Shown here one piece after another: positions 5,825 to 8,486 of a stretch of 8,486 bases of DNA. The notes beneath the pieces were generated by a model that searched no databases, had not been told where the DNA came from, and saw only the letters and a program-made list of their open reading frames with translations. The DNA lies in assembly GCA_937894055.1 (NCBI GenBank), contig CALDHQ010000024.1, positions 1-8,486 on the forward strand, written 5' to 3'. Positions within the stretch are counted from its first letter, which is position 1. Each line of letters opens with the position of its first letter. Both the position numbers and the translations under genes were made by a program. Source of the DNA: an uncultured Polymorphobacter sp. GTDB lineage: Bacteria; Pseudomonadota; Alphaproteobacteria; Sphingomonadales; Sphingomonadaceae.

Positions 5825-6309
5825 TGACCGACATTTTTGCAATCGAAGCCACCGGTATTGACGGCAAGCCCGTCAAGATGGCCGACTATCGCGGCAAGGT
5901 GCTGCTGATCGTCAACACCGCGAGCAAGTGCGGCTTCACCCCGCAATATGCCGGGCTGGAAGCGCTGCAGAAGAAGTACGCCGACCGCGGCTTTTCGGTG
6001 CTGGGCTTCCCGTGCAACCAGTTCGGCGCGCAGGAGCCCGGTGACGAGGCCGAGATCGCCAATTTCTGCAAGCTGACCTATGACGTCGACTTCCCGATGT
6101 TCGCCAAGATCGATGTCAACGGCACCGGCACCGCGCCGCTGTTCGAGGAACTCAAGAATGCCGCGCCGGGGTTGCTCGGGTCGAAGTCGATCAAGTGGAA
6201 CTTCACCAAGTTCCTCGTCGACCGCAGCGGCAGCAAGATCGAACGCTTCGCGCCGACGGTGACGCCGGCGGCGCTCGAAAAGCAGATCGAAGCGCTGCTC
6301 GCCGCCTGA
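5824..6309 (+). CDS. Glutathione peroxidase (cysteine type, thiol peroxidase family)
   Basis: A 161-residue enzyme that reduces hydrogen peroxide and organic hydroperoxides using thioredoxin or glutathione. The peroxidatic cysteine is Cys36 in [12 protein letters not shown], and the rest of the catalytic tetrad is Gln70 (FGAQEPG), Trp125 and Asn126 ([10 protein letters not shown]). GFPCNQFG (61-68) is the family signature, and Cys82 (NFCKLTYDV) sits where the resolving cysteine of thioredoxin-dependent bacterial and plant GPx proteins lies, so thioredoxin is the likelier donor (inference). The length is complete and there is no signal peptide, so it is cytoplasmic. GTG 5824 follows a strong AGGGGG. 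The gene is 67 bases after the ATPase on the same strand, so it may be partly cotranscribed, or separately controlled through the dyad over its start. Confidence 0.95.
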   Translation: MTDIFAIEATGIDGKPVKMADYRGKVLLIVNTASKCGFTPQYAGLEALQKKYADRGFSVLGFPCNQFGAQEPGDEAEIANFCKLTYDVDFPMFAKIDVNGTGTAPLFEELKNAAPGLLGSKSIKWNFTKFLVDRSGSKIERFAPTVTPAALEKQIEALLAA

Positions 6310-6506
6310 CTCGTCGACAGCGTTGACGCTGACGGCCGGCTGGACTATCAGCCGCGCCCATGACGCCCGACGCCTTCCGCGCCCGACAACAACGCACCCG
6401 CATTCGCGGGGCGTTTGTCGTTGCGCGTGCCTTTGGCTGAGCGCGCGAAGACACGCCCTGAACGGCCGGCGGGCCAGTGCCCGCGCTATCAATCAGGGAC
6501 GATTTC
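6310..6506. other. Intergenic region between the peroxidase and the 144-residue protein
   Basis: Apart from the hairpin at 6384-6420 and the ribosome site AGGGA at about 6495-6499 I see no feature. The promoter of the next gene should lie between 6420 and 6490, but no convincing -35/-10 pair is visible. Confidence 0.4.
6384..6420 (+). terminator. Imperfect hairpin after the glutathione peroxidase gene
   Basis: The segment folds as CGACAA..ACGC.CCCGC (6384-6401) against GCGGGGCGTTTGTCG (6406-6420) around an ATTC loop, with small bulges on the left arm. It is GC-rich and sits 75 bases past the peroxidase stop. It lacks a U-run, so it is either a Rho-independent-like stop typical of GC-rich genomes or a stabilising 3' structure. 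Confidence 0.45.
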
Positions 6507-6941
6507 ATGACGACGACCAACATTCCGGGTGACGCCGATATCGCGCGCATCGCCCATGGGCTGCTCGACCGCAGCCTGCACAAATCGGACTGGACGCACG
6601 CCGCGCATTTCGCAGCCGCACTGTGGCTGGTGCGTGCCGGCCGCGACGCCGAAATGCCCGCGCGCATCCGCGCCTATAACACCGCCACCGGCGTCGCGAA
6701 CACCGAAACCTCGGACTATCACGAAACCATCACCCAGGCCTCGCTCGCGGTCGCACGGGCGGCGCTGGCAGGTGCTGGCGATGCACCGCTGGGCGATGTG
6801 CTCGCGGCGCTGATGGCGACGCGCTACGGCCGTTCGGACTGGCCGTTCGCGTGCTGGTCGCGCGCCCGGCTGTTCACGCCCGAAGCGCGTGCGGCATGGG
6901 TCGAGCCTGACCTGGCGCGCTTCGATCCGGCGGCGCGCTAG
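6507..6941 (+). CDS. Conserved-looking protein of unknown function, 144 residues
   Basis: The ATG at 6507 follows AGGGA with a seven-base gap; a GTG at 6477 would add ten residues but has no ribosome site. The protein is soluble and mostly helical by composition, with no signal peptide or membrane segment. Notable motifs are DWTHAAHFAAALWLV (about 28-42), RAYNTATGVANTETSDYHETIT (about 53-74) and a C-terminal YGRSDWPFACWSRARLF. The clustered His residues (WTHxxH and YHETIT) with conserved-looking Tyr, Asn and Thr could form a metal or small-ligand pocket, but this is speculation. I have a general memory of similar proteins with a THxxH/YHETIT pair annotated as hypothetical in many bacteria. 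It converges on the DUF885 gene with a shared CTAG. Coding bias agrees with a real gene. Confidence 0.8.
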   Translation: MTTTNIPGDADIARIAHGLLDRSLHKSDWTHAAHFAAALWLVRAGRDAEMPARIRAYNTATGVANTETSDYHETITQASLAVARAALAGAGDAPLGDVLAALMATRYGRSDWPFACWSRARLFTPEARAAWVEPDLARFDPAAR

Positions 6942-8486
6942 CGCCTGGCCTCGGCGACTTGCCACGCCGCCAGCTGCTGGTCGAGCACCGCGAGCGGCAT
7001 CGGTCCGCTGTCGAGCACGGCGTCATGGAAGCGCCGGACATCGAACTTCGGGCCGAGCGCGGTTTCGGCGCGTGCCCGCAGCCGGCGGATGGTGAGCTCG
7101 CCGACCTTGTACGCGAGCGCCTGTCCGGGCCAGCCGATGTAGCGGTCGACTTCGCCGCTGATCTCGCCTGCCGATAGCGCGGTGTTGGCGGTGAGGTAGT
7201 CGATCGCCTGCTGTCGCGTCCAACCTTGGTCATGGATGCCGGTGTCGATGACCAGCCGCGCGGCGCGCCACGCTTCGTAACTGAGCCGGCCGAAGCGTTC
7301 GTACGGCGTGCGGTAGATCCCCATCTCGACGCCGAGCCATTCGGTGTAGAGTGCCCAGCCTTCGACATAGGCAGTCAGGTCGTCGGCGCGGCGGAAGGCG
7401 GGCAGGCCTTCGAGTTCCTGCGCCAGCGCGATCTGCGTGTGATGCCCCGGCACGCCTTCGTGCATCACCCATGACGGCAGCTGGAACAGCGGGAACTTGA
7501 GCACCTTGGTGCCGTGGATCATCACGCCGCCGGCGATGCCGAGCGCCGGATTGCCCGCCAGATAGCCGTTCGACGAGCCGCCGACTTCGGGCGGCAGGAT
7601 GCGGAAGCCGAAGGTCAGCCGCGGCAGCCGGCCAATGACGCCCGGCACTGCAAGATCGACGCGCTTGGCGATTTCGGCGGCGTGCGCGACATAGCCATCG
7701 ACGCTGGTGGCGTAGAACTGCGGGTCGGTGCGCAGCAGCGTCAGGAATTCGGGCAACGTGCCCTTGAAGCCGGCCGCCGCCATCTCGGTGGCCATGTCGC
7801 CGCGGATGCGGGCGATTTCGCGCAGGCCCAGCGCATGGATTTCGGCGGGGGTCATCGTTGTCGTCGTGTGGCGACGCACCAGCCAAGCGTAGTAAGCCTT
7901 GCCGTCGGGCAGCGTGGACGCGCCCAGACCGGGTCGCGCGTGCGGCAGATAGTCGGTTTCCAGAAACGCCAGTATCGCGCGCTGCGCTGGCCGCACCTTG
8001 GTCTCGACGATCGCCAGAGCTTCGGCGCGCAACGCCTCGGCTTCGGCCTTGGGCATGGTGGCGGGCAGGGTGCGGAACGGCACCATCAGGCTGCTGGCAC
8101 TGGCGGGCGCCGCGAGTTGCGCGCGCAGCGTCGAAATCGCCGATTGGGTGGCAATCTGCGTCTGCGTGAAGCCGGTCGCGATGCCGCGGCGCATATTGGC
8201 GACATTGGCGGCATAGTAGTCGGGCAGCGCCGACAGCCGCGTCATCCAGGCGCGGGCATCGGCGGCGCTGTCGATCCGCGTGTTGAATGCGGCGTAGTCG
8301 GCGACGGTGTAGAAGCCGTCGCCGGTTATGAACGGCGTGCGCGGCTCGTCAAAGCGCCGCCCGGCGAGTTCGGTGTCGATGCGGTCTTCGAGCAGCGCGC
8401 GGTTGAGTGCGTCATCGGCCGACAGCGTCGCGCGCGCCTGCGCGTCGAGGCGCTTGGCAAAGTTCTGCAGCGCGGCGGTCTGTGCG
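6938..8486 (-). CDS. DUF885 family protein, putative zinc metallopeptidase (5' truncated by the window edge)
   Basis: The frame stays open from the right window edge (AQTAALQNFAKRL) to a TAG at 6938-6940, giving about 515 residues. Full family members are near 580-610, so roughly 70-90 N-terminal residues, usually including a signal peptide, lie outside. The diagnostic motif is HEGVPGHH (encoded at 7439-7462), an HExxxH-type gluzincin-like zinc site, with a likely third ligand Glu in DLTAYVEGWALYTEWLG about 30 residues later. GYVAHAAEIAKRV, SNGYLAGNPALG and RRFHDAVLDSGPMPL also fit the family. DUF885 members are predicted M32-like peptidases of the cell envelope; their substrates are mostly unknown. 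ATG 8243-8245 is internal, not the start, because the coding pattern continues upstream. The 3' end overlaps the convergent neighbour by four bases. Confidence 0.92.
   Translation of the reverse strand, partial: AQTAALQNFAKRLDAQARATLSADDALNRALLEDRIDTELAGRRFDEPRTPFITGDGFYTVADYAAFNTRIDSAADARAWMTRLSALPDYYAANVANMRRGIATGFTQTQIATQSAISTLRAQLAAPASASSLMVPFRTLPATMPKAEAEALRAEALAIVETKVRPAQRAILAFLETDYLPHARPGLGASTLPDGKAYYAWLVRRHTTTTMTPAEIHALGLREIARIRGDMATEMAAAGFKGTLPEFLTLLRTDPQFYATSVDGYVAHAAEIAKRVDLAVPGVIGRLPRLTFGFRILPPEVGGSSNGYLAGNPALGIAGGVMIHGTKVLKFPLFQLPSWVMHEGVPGHHTQIALAQELEGLPAFRRADDLTAYVEGWALYTEWLGVEMGIYRTPYERFGRLSYEAWRAARLVIDTGIHDQGWTRQQAIDYLTANTALSAGEISGEVDRYIGWPGQALAYKVGELTIRRLRARAETALGPKFDVRRFHDAVLDSGPMPLAVLDQQLAAWQVAEARR

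Noticed and set aside
5788..6492. 234-residue reverse frame over the glutathione peroxidase
   Set aside because: Antisense shadow; the peroxidase frame has the complete catalytic tetrad and a strong ribosome site.
7230..7886. 218-residue reverse frame inside the DUF885 gene
   Set aside because: A same-strand, out-of-frame shadow with an Arg/Pro-rich composition; the overlapping frame encodes the HEGVPGHH motif.
1..8486. CRISPR arrays, tRNA or rRNA genes, tandem repeats
   Set aside because: I looked for regularly spaced direct repeats, tRNA-like T-loop sequences (GGTTCGAATCC type) and rRNA motifs on both strands and saw none that held up.

Overview
The window reads as GC-rich proteobacterial DNA. 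Most of it, from about 420 to the end, looks like one alphaproteobacterial chromosome, possibly a sphingomonad. I infer this from the protein style, the high third-position GC, the FtsX-type ABC operon, the DUF885 metalloprotease-like gene and the GTG starts; no marker gene proves it. The first ~420 bases look different: several short gene pieces are joined end to end, and at least the glmM piece resembles betaproteobacterial (Burkholderiales-like) sequence.

Layout. (1) 1-413 is a mosaic: the C-terminal end of phosphoglucosamine mutase (GlmM, +), fused in frame to the first ~28 residues of an EAL (cyclic-di-GMP phosphodiesterase) domain (+), then about 41 codons of a GH57-type glycoside hydrolase on the opposite strand. 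(2) 414-1610 (-) is a two-gene operon of atypical short-chain dehydrogenase/NmrA-like NAD(P)-binding proteins. The second gene is cut off at about residue 177 by the mosaic. (3) 1611-1727 is a divergent control region with two separate perfect inverted repeats. (4) 1728-2093 (+) is an HxlR-family winged-helix regulator, the likely controller of the divergent oxidoreductase pair. (5) 2094-2600 is a more AT-rich stretch without a confident gene, carrying several short inverted repeats and one doubtful reverse ORF.

(6) 2604-5756 (+) is a tight three-gene export operon: HlyD-type membrane fusion protein, FtsX/MacB-type permease and LolD/MacB-type ATPase, joined by start/stop overlaps. It should form an inner-membrane export or lipid/lipoprotein-handling complex; no outer-membrane factor lies in the window. 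(7) 5824-6309 (+) is a cysteine-type glutathione peroxidase whose start lies in a potential hairpin. (8) 6310-6506 is an intergenic stretch with a terminator-like hairpin. (9) 6507-6941 (+) is a small protein of unknown function. (10) 6938-8486 (-) is a DUF885 protein with an HEGVPGHH zinc motif, missing its N terminus at the window edge and sharing a CTAG stop overlap with the gene before it.

I see no convincing new defence, mobile or RNA system. The strongest anomaly is the mosaic at the left end, which is most likely a chimeric junction (amplification or assembly artefact) but could be a real rearrangement scar. Next in interest are the double operator of the HxlR locus, the possible non-canonical start of the membrane fusion protein and the start-codon hairpin of the peroxidase.
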